Shown one piece after another: positions 53,109 through 63,469 of a stretch of 64,000 nt of DNA (position 1 is its first letter; each line of letters begins with the position of its first letter). The stretch lies in assembly GCF_006346395.1 (NCBI RefSeq), contig NZ_VDMS01000004.1:310001-374000 (forward strand). Direction: 5' to 3'. A program made the position numbers and the translations under genes. The notes under the pieces are model-generated. The model did no database searches. It worked only from the letters and a program-made list of their open reading frames with translations, and was not told where the DNA came from. Source of the stretch: Nocardioides plantarum (GTDB lineage: Bacteria > Actinomycetota > Actinomycetes > Propionibacteriales > Nocardioidaceae).

Positions 53109-53996
53109 TCAGTCCTGGACGGCCTTGGCGAGCGTGACGCAGCGGGTGATCCAGTCGGCGTCGGGCTCGCGCTCCTCCAAGGACCACAGCACGTTGGTCA
53201 GCATCCGTACGACGACCCAGTCGCGGGCCCGGTCCTCGTCGAGACCCGCGGCATCGACGACGGCGTGGAAGCGCCGCCGCACCCCGTCGCGGTAGTCCCC
53301 CTCGAGCTCGTCCCAGCGGTTCCACAGCAGCGGCGCGACCTCGTAGTGGGGGTCGCCGCTGAGCGGCTTGGGGTCGATGGCCAGCCACGGCTCGCGGTCG
53401 GCGGCCAGGACGTTCGCGTAGTGCAGGTCGGTGTGGATCATCGTGCCGTCGGTGGCCTCGTCGGAGGCGAGCGCGCGGCCGAGGGACACCGCCTGCTCGA
53501 CCAGGCGGTGCGGCACCGGCGCGTCACGGGGCAGGCCGGCGAGGCGGTCGACCCACTCCCCGACGTACGACGACAGGCGGCGCAGCTGGGGCGGCGCGGG
53601 CACGTGGAGGCGGCGGTACAGACCGGCGACCGTCTCGCACGCCTCGACGTCCCAGGCGTCGGTAAGGTCGGTGGTGCTCAGCCGCTCGAGCAGCATCAGC
53701 GACCGGCGCGGATCGGCCCGCAGCAGCGTGACCGCGCCGCGTCCGTGCCAGTACTGGAGCGCCACGTGCTCGTGCTCGGCCTCCTCGTGGGGGAACCCGA
53801 TCTTGAGGGCCGCCGGCGTGCCCTCGACGGTGCGGACCATCAGCACGACCGCCGCGACGCCGTGCCGCTGCTCGCCGTCCTCGACGAGCTCCCACTCCTC
53901 GAGGACGTCGCGCGCCAGCCGGGGCAGGGCCGCCACCCAGGGCTGCCAGCGCCCGCGCGGGTCGTCGTACGTCGTCCAGCCGGGTGGGACGTGCAC
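53109..53996 (-). CDS. APH(6)/hydroxyurea-kinase-like phosphotransferase
   Basis: A 295-aa kinase-like protein of the streptomycin-6-kinase/hydroxyurea-resistance family. It has the nucleotide-binding Lys in TPAALKIGFPHEEAEHEHVAL, the catalytic loop MIHTDLHYANVL and metal-binding AIDPKPLSGDPHYEVAPLLWNRW. Many chromosomal members are not drug-resistance enzymes, so resistance should not be assumed. The GTG start is 3 nt after the lepA stop, and no good ribosome-binding site is seen, so it is probably coupled to lepA. Confidence 0.82.
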   Translation of the reverse strand: MHVPPGWTTYDDPRGRWQPWVAALPRLARDVLEEWELVEDGEQRHGVAAVVLMVRTVEGTPAALKIGFPHEEAEHEHVALQYWHGRGAVTLLRADPRRSLMLLERLSTTDLTDAWDVEACETVAGLYRRLHVPAPPQLRRLSSYVGEWVDRLAGLPRDAPVPHRLVEQAVSLGRALASDEATDGTMIHTDLHYANVLAADREPWLAIDPKPLSGDPHYEVAPLLWNRWDELEGDYRDGVRRRFHAVVDAAGLDEDRARDWVVVRMLTNVLWSLEEREPDADWITRCVTLAKAVQD

Positions 53997-53999
53997 CCG

Positions 54000-55886
<1,887 letters not shown>

Positions 55887-55933
55887 GATGCCCCCCATTC
55901 TTCCAGGCTTCGCGCGAGCCGACATATTCGCTG

Positions 55934-56000
55934 ACCCGTCGCCCGTGGGCGACGGGTCGATCCGATATCAGCGCTGACCCGTCGCCCATGGGCGACGGGT
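55934..56000. repeat. paired palindromic repeat, locus 2
   Basis: Hairpins at 55934-55957 and 55977-56000, identical to locus 1 except for one base in the second loop (CAT for CGT), with a 19-bp spacer. It lies between the flavoprotein stop and lepA, here within a same-strand gene pair. Confidence 0.95.
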
Positions 56001-56006
56001 CAGCGT

Positions 56007-57587
56007 TCAGGGGGTGAACCGGTCGGGGTCGGCGAGGTCCCAGTCGGCGCGCCAGGCCTCCGGCGCGTCGGTGAGCAGCTGCCCGGGCGCGAGGTAGTCG
56101 AAGAGCTCGGCGTACGACGCGATGGTGCCGTGGTCGATCCGGCGGCGGAGCATCCGCGGCTCGAGGTCGTCGAAGGACCGCAGCCCCATCGAGGCGACCA
56201 GCTCGGTGGCAGCGGCGACCACCTCGCGCTGGTAGCTGGTCACCCGCTGCGACTTGGTCGGTACGTCGAGGGCGCGCACGCGCTTGGGGTCCTGGGTCGC
56301 GACACCGACGGGACAGGTGTTGGTGTGGCAGGTCTGGGCCTGGATGCAGCCGATCGCCATCATCATCGAGCGCGCGGCGTTGGTGAAGTCGGCGCCCTGG
56401 ATGATCCGCTTGACGACGTCGACGCCGGTGGCGACCTTGCCGGAGGCCCCGACCTTGACCCGGTCGCGCAGCCCCGCGCCGACCAGCGCGTTGTGCACCG
56501 TCATCAGGGCCTCCGTGAGCGGCATCCCGACGTGGTCGGAGTACTCCATCGGGGCCGCGCCGGTGCCGCCCTCGGCACCGTCGACCACGATGAAGTCGGG
56601 GGTGATCCGCTCCTCGACCATCGCCTTGCAGATCGCGAGCAGGTCGACCCGCGAGCCGAGGCAGAGCTTGAAGCCGACCGGCTTGCCGTCGGCGAGCTCG
56701 CGGAGCCGGGCCACGAAGCGCACCAGCTCGCGCGGGGTCGAGAACTCCCGGTGGTAGGCCGGGGAGACGACGGTCCGCCCGATCGGCACGCCGCGGGTCT
56801 CGGCGATCTCGGCGTCGACCTTCGCGCCCGGCAGGACCCCGCCCAGGCCGGGCTTGGCCCCCTGGCTGAGCTTGAGGTTGATCATCTTGACCTGGGGGTC
56901 GGCCGCCTTGGCGGCGAACGTGGCCGCGTCGAAGCCGCCGTCCGGCGTACGGCAGCCGAAGTAGCCCGAGCCGATCTCCCAGACCAGGTCGCCGCCGTGG
57001 CGGTGGTGGGGGCTGATGGCGCCCTCGCCGGTGTCGTGGGCGAACCCACCGGCCGCGGCGCCCTGGTTGAGCGCCTGGATCGCGTGGCCGCTCAGCGAGC
57101 CGAAGCTCATCGCGCTGACGTTGAGCAGCGCCATGTCGTAGGGCCGGGTGCAGTCGGGGCCGCCGATGCGCACCCGCGGCGGCTCCGGCATCGGGTCGAC
57201 GGGACGGCTGGAGTGGACGAGGTACTCGTAGCCGACGGCGTACAGGTCGCGCTCGGTGCCGAACGGCTGCGCCTCTTGCTCGCCCTTGGCGCGCTGGTAG
57301 ATCGAGGAGCGGGTGTTGCGGTCGTAGGGGCGGCCGTCGAAGTTGCGCTCGATGAAGTACTGCTGCAGCTCGGGCCGGATCCCCTCCATGAGGAACCGCA
57401 TGTGCCCGATCACCGGGTAGTTGCGCAGGATCGCGTGCTGCCGCTGCACCAGGTCGTGGACGCCGACCAGGAGCAGGGCGACCGCGACGGCCAGCACCAG
57501 GAACCACCCGGGACCGCCGAGGGTCGCCGCCAGGGTCGCGATCGCGCCGAGGAACACCAGGACACCCAGCACGTAGAACCTCAGCAC
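56007..57587 (-). CDS. membrane-anchored FMN-binding glutamate-synthase-family protein
   Basis: A 526-aa protein. Two N-terminal hydrophobic helices (about 3-42: FYVLGVLVFLGAIATLAATLG; FLVLAVAVALLLVGV) anchor it. The rest is the glutamate synthase central FMN domain: LNVSAMSFGSLSGHAIQALNQGA, GEGAISPHH, INLKLSQGAKPGLGG, VDGAEGGTGAAP, VKVGASGKVATG. The 3Fe-4S Cys motif of GltB is kept (GCIQAQTCHTNTCPVGVATQ). It lacks the amidotransferase domain, so the reaction is not glutamate synthesis from glutamine alone; the substrate is unknown. The GTG start has TAGAAC 7 nt upstream. Confidence 0.87.
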   Translation of the reverse strand: MLRFYVLGVLVFLGAIATLAATLGGPGWFLVLAVAVALLLVGVHDLVQRQHAILRNYPVIGHMRFLMEGIRPELQQYFIERNFDGRPYDRNTRSSIYQRAKGEQEAQPFGTERDLYAVGYEYLVHSSRPVDPMPEPPRVRIGGPDCTRPYDMALLNVSAMSFGSLSGHAIQALNQGAAAGGFAHDTGEGAISPHHRHGGDLVWEIGSGYFGCRTPDGGFDAATFAAKAADPQVKMINLKLSQGAKPGLGGVLPGAKVDAEIAETRGVPIGRTVVSPAYHREFSTPRELVRFVARLRELADGKPVGFKLCLGSRVDLLAICKAMVEERITPDFIVVDGAEGGTGAAPMEYSDHVGMPLTEALMTVHNALVGAGLRDRVKVGASGKVATGVDVVKRIIQGADFTNAARSMMMAIGCIQAQTCHTNTCPVGVATQDPKRVRALDVPTKSQRVTSYQREVVAAATELVASMGLRSFDDLEPRMLRRRIDHGTIASYAELFDYLAPGQLLTDAPEAWRADWDLADPDRFTP

Positions 57588-57625
57588 GTGCGCTGTTCTA
57601 CCAGCGCATGGATCAGGATGGGCCC

Positions 57626-58591
57626 GTGAGCGTGCGTCGTCCCTACCCCGCGCCCGTCGGCCGTACGGCGCAGCGTCTCGAGTGGCCGCACCTGCCGCCG
57701 GCCCTGCGCGCGGTGATCGAGGGTCACCTCGGCACCCCGGTCGCGCGGGCGGTCTCGCAGACCTCGGGGTTCACACCGGGGTTCGCGTCGGTGCTGGTGG
57801 GCCAGGACGGGACGACCCACTTCGTGAAGGCGGCGTCGCTGAAGGCACAGCGGGTGTTCGCCGAGTCCTACCGCGAGGAGGCGCGCAAGCTGGCCGGCCT
57901 GCCCCTCGGCGTACCGGCTCCGCGACTGCGGTGGCTGCACGACCCCGGCGGGCCGGACGACTGGGTCGTCCTCGGCATCGAGCACGTCGAGGGCCGGGCG
58001 CCCGTGCGCCCCTGGACCGACGCCGACCTGGCGGTCTCGCTGGACATGCTCGCGACGACCGCGGCCCGGACGACCCCGCCGCCGGGCGGGCTCGCGCTCG
58101 ACACCTTCGCGGCCGAGCTCGCCGCGTGGCCGGCCCACTGGGACTACGCGCGCTCGACGTTCGTGCTCCCCCACGGCGACGAAGCCGCGGCGCTGGCGGC
58201 GCGCTTCGCCGAGGTCGTCGGGGGCGACACGGTGGTCCACACCGACGTCCGCGACGACAACATCCTGGTCCGCCCCGACGGGACCGCGGTGCTGTGCGAC
58301 TGGAACTGGCCCGTCGTGGGAGCCGCCTGGCTCGACTCCCTGCTCCTGCTCGTCGGCCCGCGGGGCGACGGGCTCGACGTCGAGCGGGTGCTCGCCGAGC
58401 ACCCGACGTTCGCCGAGGTCTCGGCGGAGTCGGTCGACATCGTGCTCGCGCTGGTGATCGGCTACTTCCTCAAGGCCTCCGACGACCCCGTCCCCCCGAC
58501 GTCGCCGCACCTCCGCGACCACCAGCGCTGGCAGGGCGACGTGCTCTGGGACTGGCTGTGCGAGCGGCGCGGGTGGGAGACCGGGGAGTGA
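57626..58591 (+). CDS. APH-like phosphotransferase, tandem copy 1
   Basis: A 321-aa kinase-fold protein. ATP-binding Lys lies in THFVKAASLKAQRVFAESYREEARKLAGL, the catalytic loop is VVHTDVRDDNILV, and the metal motif is AVLCDWNWPVVGAAWLD. The layout is that of aminoglycoside or choline-kinase-like enzymes; the substrate is unknown. The GTG at 57626 follows AGGA by 8 nt; ATG 57608 is an alternative. The next gene, a homologue, overlaps by 4 nt. Confidence 0.8.
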   Translation: MSVRRPYPAPVGRTAQRLEWPHLPPALRAVIEGHLGTPVARAVSQTSGFTPGFASVLVGQDGTTHFVKAASLKAQRVFAESYREEARKLAGLPLGVPAPRLRWLHDPGGPDDWVVLGIEHVEGRAPVRPWTDADLAVSLDMLATTAARTTPPPGGLALDTFAAELAAWPAHWDYARSTFVLPHGDEAAALAARFAEVVGGDTVVHTDVRDDNILVRPDGTAVLCDWNWPVVGAAWLDSLLLLVGPRGDGLDVERVLAEHPTFAEVSAESVDIVLALVIGYFLKASDDPVPPTSPHLRDHQRWQGDVLWDWLCERRGWETGE

Positions 58592-59586
58592 GCGCTCCCC
58601 GCGCTGCAGGCACGCACCTGCCGTACGCCGCCGTCCCGGCGCCGGTGCGGGCGTGGGTCGAGTCCACCCTCGGCTCGCCGGTGGTCTCGACGCTCGAGCA
58701 GTCGGGTGGGATGTCGCCGGGCTGCGTGACCCGGCTGGTCTGCGCCGACGGCACGCGGGCGTTCGTCAAGGCCGTGGGGTCCGAGCTCAACCCCGACTCC
58801 CCCACCCTCTACCGGCGCGAGGTGCAGGCCCTGGGGCTGCTCGGCTCGCACCCCCTGTGGGCCGACCTCCTGGCGTCGTACGACGACGGGGCGTGGGTGG
58901 CGCTGCTGCTCGAGGACGTCGAGGGCCGCCACCCCGACCTCGGCGACGACGCCGAGATGGCGCAGCTGGTGGAGGCGACCGACGAGCTGGGACGGGTGAT
59001 GCGGCAGCGGGTGCCGGATCCCGCCGGCCTGGCGGGCGACCCGGGTGACGGCCACCCGCTCTACGCACCCGGACTGGTCAATCTGCGCGCCGTGTTCGCG
59101 TCGTGGGTGAGCGGGCTCGACCGCGCCGCGGAGGTGCCGCCCGACCTGATGCCTCGCTGGGTCGTCGAGCACGCCGAGACCCTGCGGCCCGGGGTCGTCG
59201 CGCTGGGCGACGTACCGATGGACCGGCTGGTGCACTACGACATCCGCAACGACAACCTGCTGCGGCGCCCCAGCGGTGAGATCGTCGTCCTCGACTGGGG
59301 CGCGTGCGGCGTCGGACCGGCCTGGCTCGACCCGATGCTGGCGCGGTTGGAGCGGGTGGACCGGCCGTGGTTCGACCACTCCCTGGCGCATTCGCCCGCC
59401 CTCGCCGACGCGCAGGAGCAGGTCACCTCGGTGCTGGTCGGCATGGGGTCCCACCTCGCCCTGCGCGCCCACACGGCGGTCGACGTCGGGCTGCCCGCCC
59501 TGGGCACCTTCCGCCGTCAGGAGTCGGCACGGTTCCTCGGCGCCGCTGCCCGGCGCCTGGGGATCGGCGTCGAATTGGGTTCCTGA
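58588..59586 (+). CDS. APH-like phosphotransferase, tandem copy 2
   Basis: A 332-aa homologue of the preceding gene. ATP-binding Lys is in RAFVKAVGSELNPDSPTLYRREVQAL, the catalytic loop is LVHYDIRNDNLLR, and VVLDWGACGVGPAWLDPML is the metal motif. Shared YAAVPAPVRAWVESTLGSPVV / LPPALRAVIEGHLGTPVA openings show tandem duplication. Start GTG 58588 overlaps the upstream stop (GTGA). Possibly two kinases act on related small molecules or as a complex; this is inference. Confidence 0.8.
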   Translation: MSAPRAAGTHLPYAAVPAPVRAWVESTLGSPVVSTLEQSGGMSPGCVTRLVCADGTRAFVKAVGSELNPDSPTLYRREVQALGLLGSHPLWADLLASYDDGAWVALLLEDVEGRHPDLGDDAEMAQLVEATDELGRVMRQRVPDPAGLAGDPGDGHPLYAPGLVNLRAVFASWVSGLDRAAEVPPDLMPRWVVEHAETLRPGVVALGDVPMDRLVHYDIRNDNLLRRPSGEIVVLDWGACGVGPAWLDPMLARLERVDRPWFDHSLAHSPALADAQEQVTSVLVGMGSHLALRAHTAVDVGLPALGTFRRQESARFLGAAARRLGIGVELGS

Positions 59587-59604
59587 TCGGCCCACTGGTA
59601 ACTT
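59575..59604 (+). promoter_or_regulatory. rpsT promoter
   Basis: TTGGGT (59575-59580) and TAACTT (59599-59604) at 18-bp spacing; the -35 lies in the last codons of the upstream kinase gene. The transcript would start about 80 nt before rpsT. Confidence 0.65.
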
Positions 59605-59691
59605 TGTCCGTCGCGTGTCAGGCCGCTCCGGCGTGCCCACGCTCCCGAACTCAGCACAGTCCAGCACGTTCCATCGAGGCGAAGGCACACC

Positions 59692-59952
59692 GTGGCGAAC
59701 ATCAAGAGCCAGATCAAGCGCAACAAGCAGAACGAGAAGCGTCACGAGCGCAACAAGGCCGTCAAGTCCGGCCTCAAGACCGTGATCCGCAAGTTCCGCG
59801 AGGCCGCCGAGTCCGGCGACAAGGACCAGGCCCTCACGCTCGGCCGCGAGGCCAACCGTCAGCTCGACAAGGCCGCCTCCAAGGGCGTCATCCACAAGAA
59901 CCAGGCCGCCAACCGCAAGTCGGCCATCTCCAAGCAGTCGGCGTCGCTCTGA
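59692..59952 (+). CDS. rpsT: 30S ribosomal protein S20
   Basis: An 86-aa basic helical protein that binds 16S rRNA early in 30S assembly. It begins [21 protein letters not shown] and has the conserved Lys/Arg-rich repeats and C-terminal [14 protein letters not shown] segment. The start is GTG with GAAGG 6 nt upstream. An 87-nt leader precedes it. It lies opposite holA, the usual actinobacterial arrangement. Confidence 0.98.
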   Translation: MANIKSQIKRNKQNEKRHERNKAVKSGLKTVIRKFREAAESGDKDQALTLGREANRQLDKAASKGVIHKNQAANRKSAISKQSASL

Positions 59953-59968
59953 CCCCCTCGCTTCACGC

Positions 59969-60006
59969 ACGACCCGTCACCTCCGGTGGCGGGTCGTCGC
60001 CGTTTT
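59969..60006 (+). terminator. rpsT terminator
   Basis: A 13-bp stem (59969-59981 with 59985-59997, one G-T wobble), a 3-nt loop and a short TTTT run at 60003-60006. It is the best intrinsic terminator in the window. Confidence 0.85.
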
Positions 60007-60013
60007 CGCGCTG

Positions 60014-60080
60014 ACCCGTCGCCCGTGGGCGACGGGTCGATCGTGAATCAGCACTGACCCGTCGCCCGTGGGCGACGGGT
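60014..60080. repeat. paired palindromic repeat, locus 3
   Basis: Hairpins at 60014-60037 and 60057-60080, both identical to locus 1, with a 19-bp spacer. It lies between the rpsT terminator and the convergent holA stop. Confidence 0.95.
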
Positions 60081-60086
60081 CGGTGA

Positions 60087-61055
60087 TCAGTCGCGCAGGG
60101 CGGCGACGGTCAAGACCAGCCGCTCCAGGGCGTACGCCGCGTCGCTGGACGCGCCCTTGACGTCGGCGTCGGCCTGGGCGACGGCACGGATCGCGCGTGC
60201 CAGACCGGACTCGGACCACGACTGGGCCTGGCCGCGGATCGTCTTGAGCTTCCAGGGCGGGACGCCGACGTCGCGGGCCAGGTCGGCCTCGCGCAGGCCC
60301 CGTGGCGCGCCCTTGTAGCGGGCCAGCCCGCGGGCGCTGCCGGCGAAGGCGGAGGTGATGAGCACCGCGGCGGTGCCGTTGTCGAGGGCCCAGCGCAGCT
60401 CCTCGAGGGCCTGCTCGCGACGTCCGGAGAACGCGTGGTCGGCGACCACGAACGACTTGGCCTCGGCGCGACCGCCGAAGTAGCGCGCGACCTTGTCGGC
60501 GGTGAGCTTCTCGCCGGGGAAGTCGTTGGTCAGCTGGTGGGCCGCGGCCGCGAGGGAGCGCAGGTCCTGGCCCACGGAGTCGACGAGGGTGCGGGCGGCG
60601 TCGTTGTCGATGCTCGCGCCGTGACGGCGTACCTCGGAGGTGACGAAGCCGGGGAACTCCGAGGCCTTTGGCTCCTCGGACTTGTGCTCGGTGACCGTCT
60701 TGAGCTTGCGCAGCTTGGCGAGGTGGCCTGACCCCTTGGCGCCCCCGCCGTGGACCAGCACCAGGGCCACGTCGTCGACCGGCGCGGCGGCGTAGTCCAG
60801 CAGGCCGGGCGCGGCGTCCTCGGTGAGGTGCTCGAGGGCGCGGACCACCACGAACCGGGTCGAGGAGAACAACGACGGCGCCGTGAGCTCGCCGAGGGTC
60901 GCCGAGCTCAGGTCGGCGGCGAGGCTGTCGGCCACCTCGGCCTGGGCATCGTGGGCCAGGACGACCTCGCGCGCCGTCTGGACCGTGCGCGCGTTGAGGA
61001 ACTCCTCCTTGCCGGTGACCAGGATGACCCGGCCCAGCACGTCGCTGGCTCGCAT
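60087..61055 (-). CDS. holA: DNA polymerase III delta subunit
   Basis: A 322-aa clamp-loader subunit. It opens the beta ring with the gamma/tau and delta' subunits. Family marks include ILVTGKEEFLNARTVQTAREVVL, RFVVVRALEHL and GQDLRSLAAAAHQLTNDF. ALNs in the helical collar are also present (WALDNGTAAVLITSAFAGSARGLARYKG). The ATG at 61055 has AGGGTGG 4 nt upstream. It follows comEC by 34 nt in the usual comEA-comEC-holA order. Confidence 0.94.
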   Translation of the reverse strand: MRASDVLGRVILVTGKEEFLNARTVQTAREVVLAHDAQAEVADSLAADLSSATLGELTAPSLFSSTRFVVVRALEHLTEDAAPGLLDYAAAPVDDVALVLVHGGGAKGSGHLAKLRKLKTVTEHKSEEPKASEFPGFVTSEVRRHGASIDNDAARTLVDSVGQDLRSLAAAAHQLTNDFPGEKLTADKVARYFGGRAEAKSFVVADHAFSGRREQALEELRWALDNGTAAVLITSAFAGSARGLARYKGAPRGLREADLARDVGVPPWKLKTIRGQAQSWSESGLARAIRAVAQADADVKGASSDAAYALERLVLTVAALRD

Positions 61056-61089
61056 GGCGCCACCCTGGCACACGCCGCCGACAGTGCTC

Positions 61090-63459
61090 TCACCCCCCGC
61101 GCGAGCGCACCCGGACCCCGCCCCCACCCGTGGGTACGACGAGCAGGTCGCCGCCCTCGTCGGTGCGGAACACGTCGGTGCCGGCGTCGGTCAGCGCGTC
61201 GACGACGTCGCGCGAGGGGTGCCCGTAGTCGTTGTCGGCACCCACCGAGACCAGCGCCACCTCGGCGCGCACGGAGAGCAGCCACGGCAGGTCCTGGTAG
61301 CGCGAGCCGTGGTGGGGCACCTTGAGGACGTCGACGTCGAGCCCCGGGAGGGCCCGGGCGAGCGCCGCCTGCCCGGGCGGCTCCACGTCGCCGGTGAGCA
61401 GCACCCGGACCCCGCCGACCTCGGCCACCAGCACGACGCTCGCGTCGTTGGCGGTGCTCCCGTCGCCCGGACCGGCCACCGGCGGGCCCGGACGCGGCCA
61501 GACCGCCTGGACGACCACGGCGCCGAACCGGCTCGCGCCCCGGGCCGGCAGGGTCGGCACCACCCCCGCCGCAGCGCTCTGGGCCACGACGTCGTCGACC
61601 GCGGCGGGCGGGTCGAGCAGCGACGTGGTCCACACCGCCCCTGTCTCGCGGCCGTCGAGGACCCCGGCCAACCCGTCGACGTGGTCGGCATGGAAGTGGG
61701 TCAACACCAGCAGCGGCACACGCTCGACGTCGAGGCGGTCGAGGCACCCGTCGACCAGCGCGGGGTCGGGTCCGGCGTCGACCACCACCCCGGCACCGGG
61801 TCCCGCGTTGAGCACCAACGCGTCACCCTGGCCCACGTCGCACATCGCCAGCACCCAGCCCGCCGCCGGCCATCCCGGCGTCGGCAGCGGGACGGTCGTC
61901 ACCACGACGGCCACCACAGCGAGGGGGACGGTGAGCCGGGCCGAGCGCAGCACGACCGGAGCCAGCAGCGTGAGGGCGACGCAGCACGCCGTGAGCACCG
62001 CCAACGACCAGGCGTCGGTACCCCAGTCGAGCGCGGCGAGCGGGAGGTCGGCCCCGGTGCGGGCCACCTCGGCGATCCAGCCGACGCACCACCCCGCGCC
62101 GGTGCCGAGCAGGCGTCCGAGCGGGGCGGACACCAGCCCGACGAGTCCCCCGGCGAGCCCGAGCACGGTCGCAGGGCCCACGACCGGGGAGACCAGCAGG
62201 TTGGTCAGGACCGCCACCAGGCTGACCTGACCCGAGAGCGCGGCCACGACGGGGGTGCACGCCACCTGGGCGGCCCCCGGTACGGCGAGGGCCTCGGCGA
62301 GCCAGCGCGGCAGCCACTGCGCCATCGCGTCGCGCCACCCCGGGGCGAGCAGCACGATCCCGGCGGTCGCCAGCGTGGACAGCACGAAGCCCGCCGACCC
62401 GGCCAACGTGGGCTGCACCAGCAGCAGGACGACGACGGCCACCGCGAGACCGCGGGTCGCCCGGCGACGTCCGTTGGAGCCCATGGCGACCAGCCCGACC
62501 GTGCCCATCGCTGCGGCTCGCAGCACGCTGGGCTCGGTGCGGGCGAGGAGTACGAACCCGAGGATGCCGAGGACGGCGACGAGCACCAGCCAGCGCCCGC
62601 GGACCCGGCACCAGCGCGCCAGGACGAGCAGGAAGCCCACGACGAGGGTCAGGTTGGTGCCGCTGACGGCCGTCAGGTGGGTCAGTCCCGTCGTACGGAA
62701 GTCGGCCTCGAGATCGGGGTCGAGGGCGGTGTCGTCGCCGTCGACCAGGGCGGGCACGAGCGCGCGCTGGTCGGCGGGACGGTGGGCCACCGACGCACGG
62801 ATCGAGGCGCGTACGGCGCCGGCCGCACGCCACCAGAGGTCGGGAGCACGCACCTGCGTCGGGGCCGAGGCACCCGTCAGCAGCCCGGCGAGGTCACTCT
62901 CGCCACCGTCGGGGACGGCGAGCCGCCCACCGGTTCGCACGGTGGCGCCCAGTGGCTCCCCGGCCCAGGCGGGGTCACCGAGCACCAGCACCGGGACCGC
63001 CACCCGGTGCACCCGGCCGCGACCGACGACCTCGTGCACCTCGAGACGGACGGCGACCTGGTCGCCGTAGGGGCTCCTGACCGGGCGGGGGTCGGAGGTG
63101 AGGACCCCGAGGAACTCCACCACCGCACCCTCCCGCGCGAGGTCGGCGACCGGGCTCTGCCCGACCGCCTCGGCCCGCACCACGGCGGAGGCCAGGACGC
63201 CCGCGGCGAGGAGCAGGGCGGCGAGGACCGTCGCGACCTCACCGGGCCGGCCCCGCACCCGGGCGACGGCCAGGAGCCCGAGGCCGGCGACCAGGACGGC
63301 GAGGCAGGCGCCGGCCCTCGGCAGGTGGAGAGCCGCCAGGCCGCCAGCCCAGGCCGCCGCGGCCAGCAACGGCATCCGCAGGTCGGCCCGGAGCCGCTCG
63401 GCATCGGGCGCGCGGGCCTCCTCGTGGTCGGCCGGGGACTCGTCGGCGATGCTCGGCAC
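61090..63459 (-). CDS. comEC: ComEC/Rec2 DNA-uptake channel protein
   Basis: A 789-aa membrane protein for single-stranded DNA uptake. N-terminal helices and an OB-like outer domain (about 70-215) precede the Competence domain with about 8 helices (GLTHLTAVSGTNLTLVVGFLLVL). A C-terminal metallo-beta-lactamase domain (about 525-785) has LTHFHADHVDGLAGVL, VLLTGDVE and LKVPHHGSRYQDL. Key metal residues are present, so nuclease activity is possible. The GTG start lies 10 nt after the comEA stop. Whether this organism takes up DNA naturally is not shown. Confidence 0.94.
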   Translation of the reverse strand: MPSIADESPADHEEARAPDAERLRADLRMPLLAAAAWAGGLAALHLPRAGACLAVLVAGLGLLAVARVRGRPGEVATVLAALLLAAGVLASAVVRAEAVGQSPVADLAREGAVVEFLGVLTSDPRPVRSPYGDQVAVRLEVHEVVGRGRVHRVAVPVLVLGDPAWAGEPLGATVRTGGRLAVPDGGESDLAGLLTGASAPTQVRAPDLWWRAAGAVRASIRASVAHRPADQRALVPALVDGDDTALDPDLEADFRTTGLTHLTAVSGTNLTLVVGFLLVLARWCRVRGRWLVLVAVLGILGFVLLARTEPSVLRAAAMGTVGLVAMGSNGRRRATRGLAVAVVVLLLVQPTLAGSAGFVLSTLATAGIVLLAPGWRDAMAQWLPRWLAEALAVPGAAQVACTPVVAALSGQVSLVAVLTNLLVSPVVGPATVLGLAGGLVGLVSAPLGRLLGTGAGWCVGWIAEVARTGADLPLAALDWGTDAWSLAVLTACCVALTLLAPVVLRSARLTVPLAVVAVVVTTVPLPTPGWPAAGWVLAMCDVGQGDALVLNAGPGAGVVVDAGPDPALVDGCLDRLDVERVPLLVLTHFHADHVDGLAGVLDGRETGAVWTTSLLDPPAAVDDVVAQSAAAGVVPTLPARGASRFGAVVVQAVWPRPGPPVAGPGDGSTANDASVVLVAEVGGVRVLLTGDVEPPGQAALARALPGLDVDVLKVPHHGSRYQDLPWLLSVRAEVALVSVGADNDYGHPSRDVVDALTDAGTDVFRTDEGGDLLVVPTGGGGVRVRSRGG

Positions 63460-63469
63460 CCGCGCGGCC

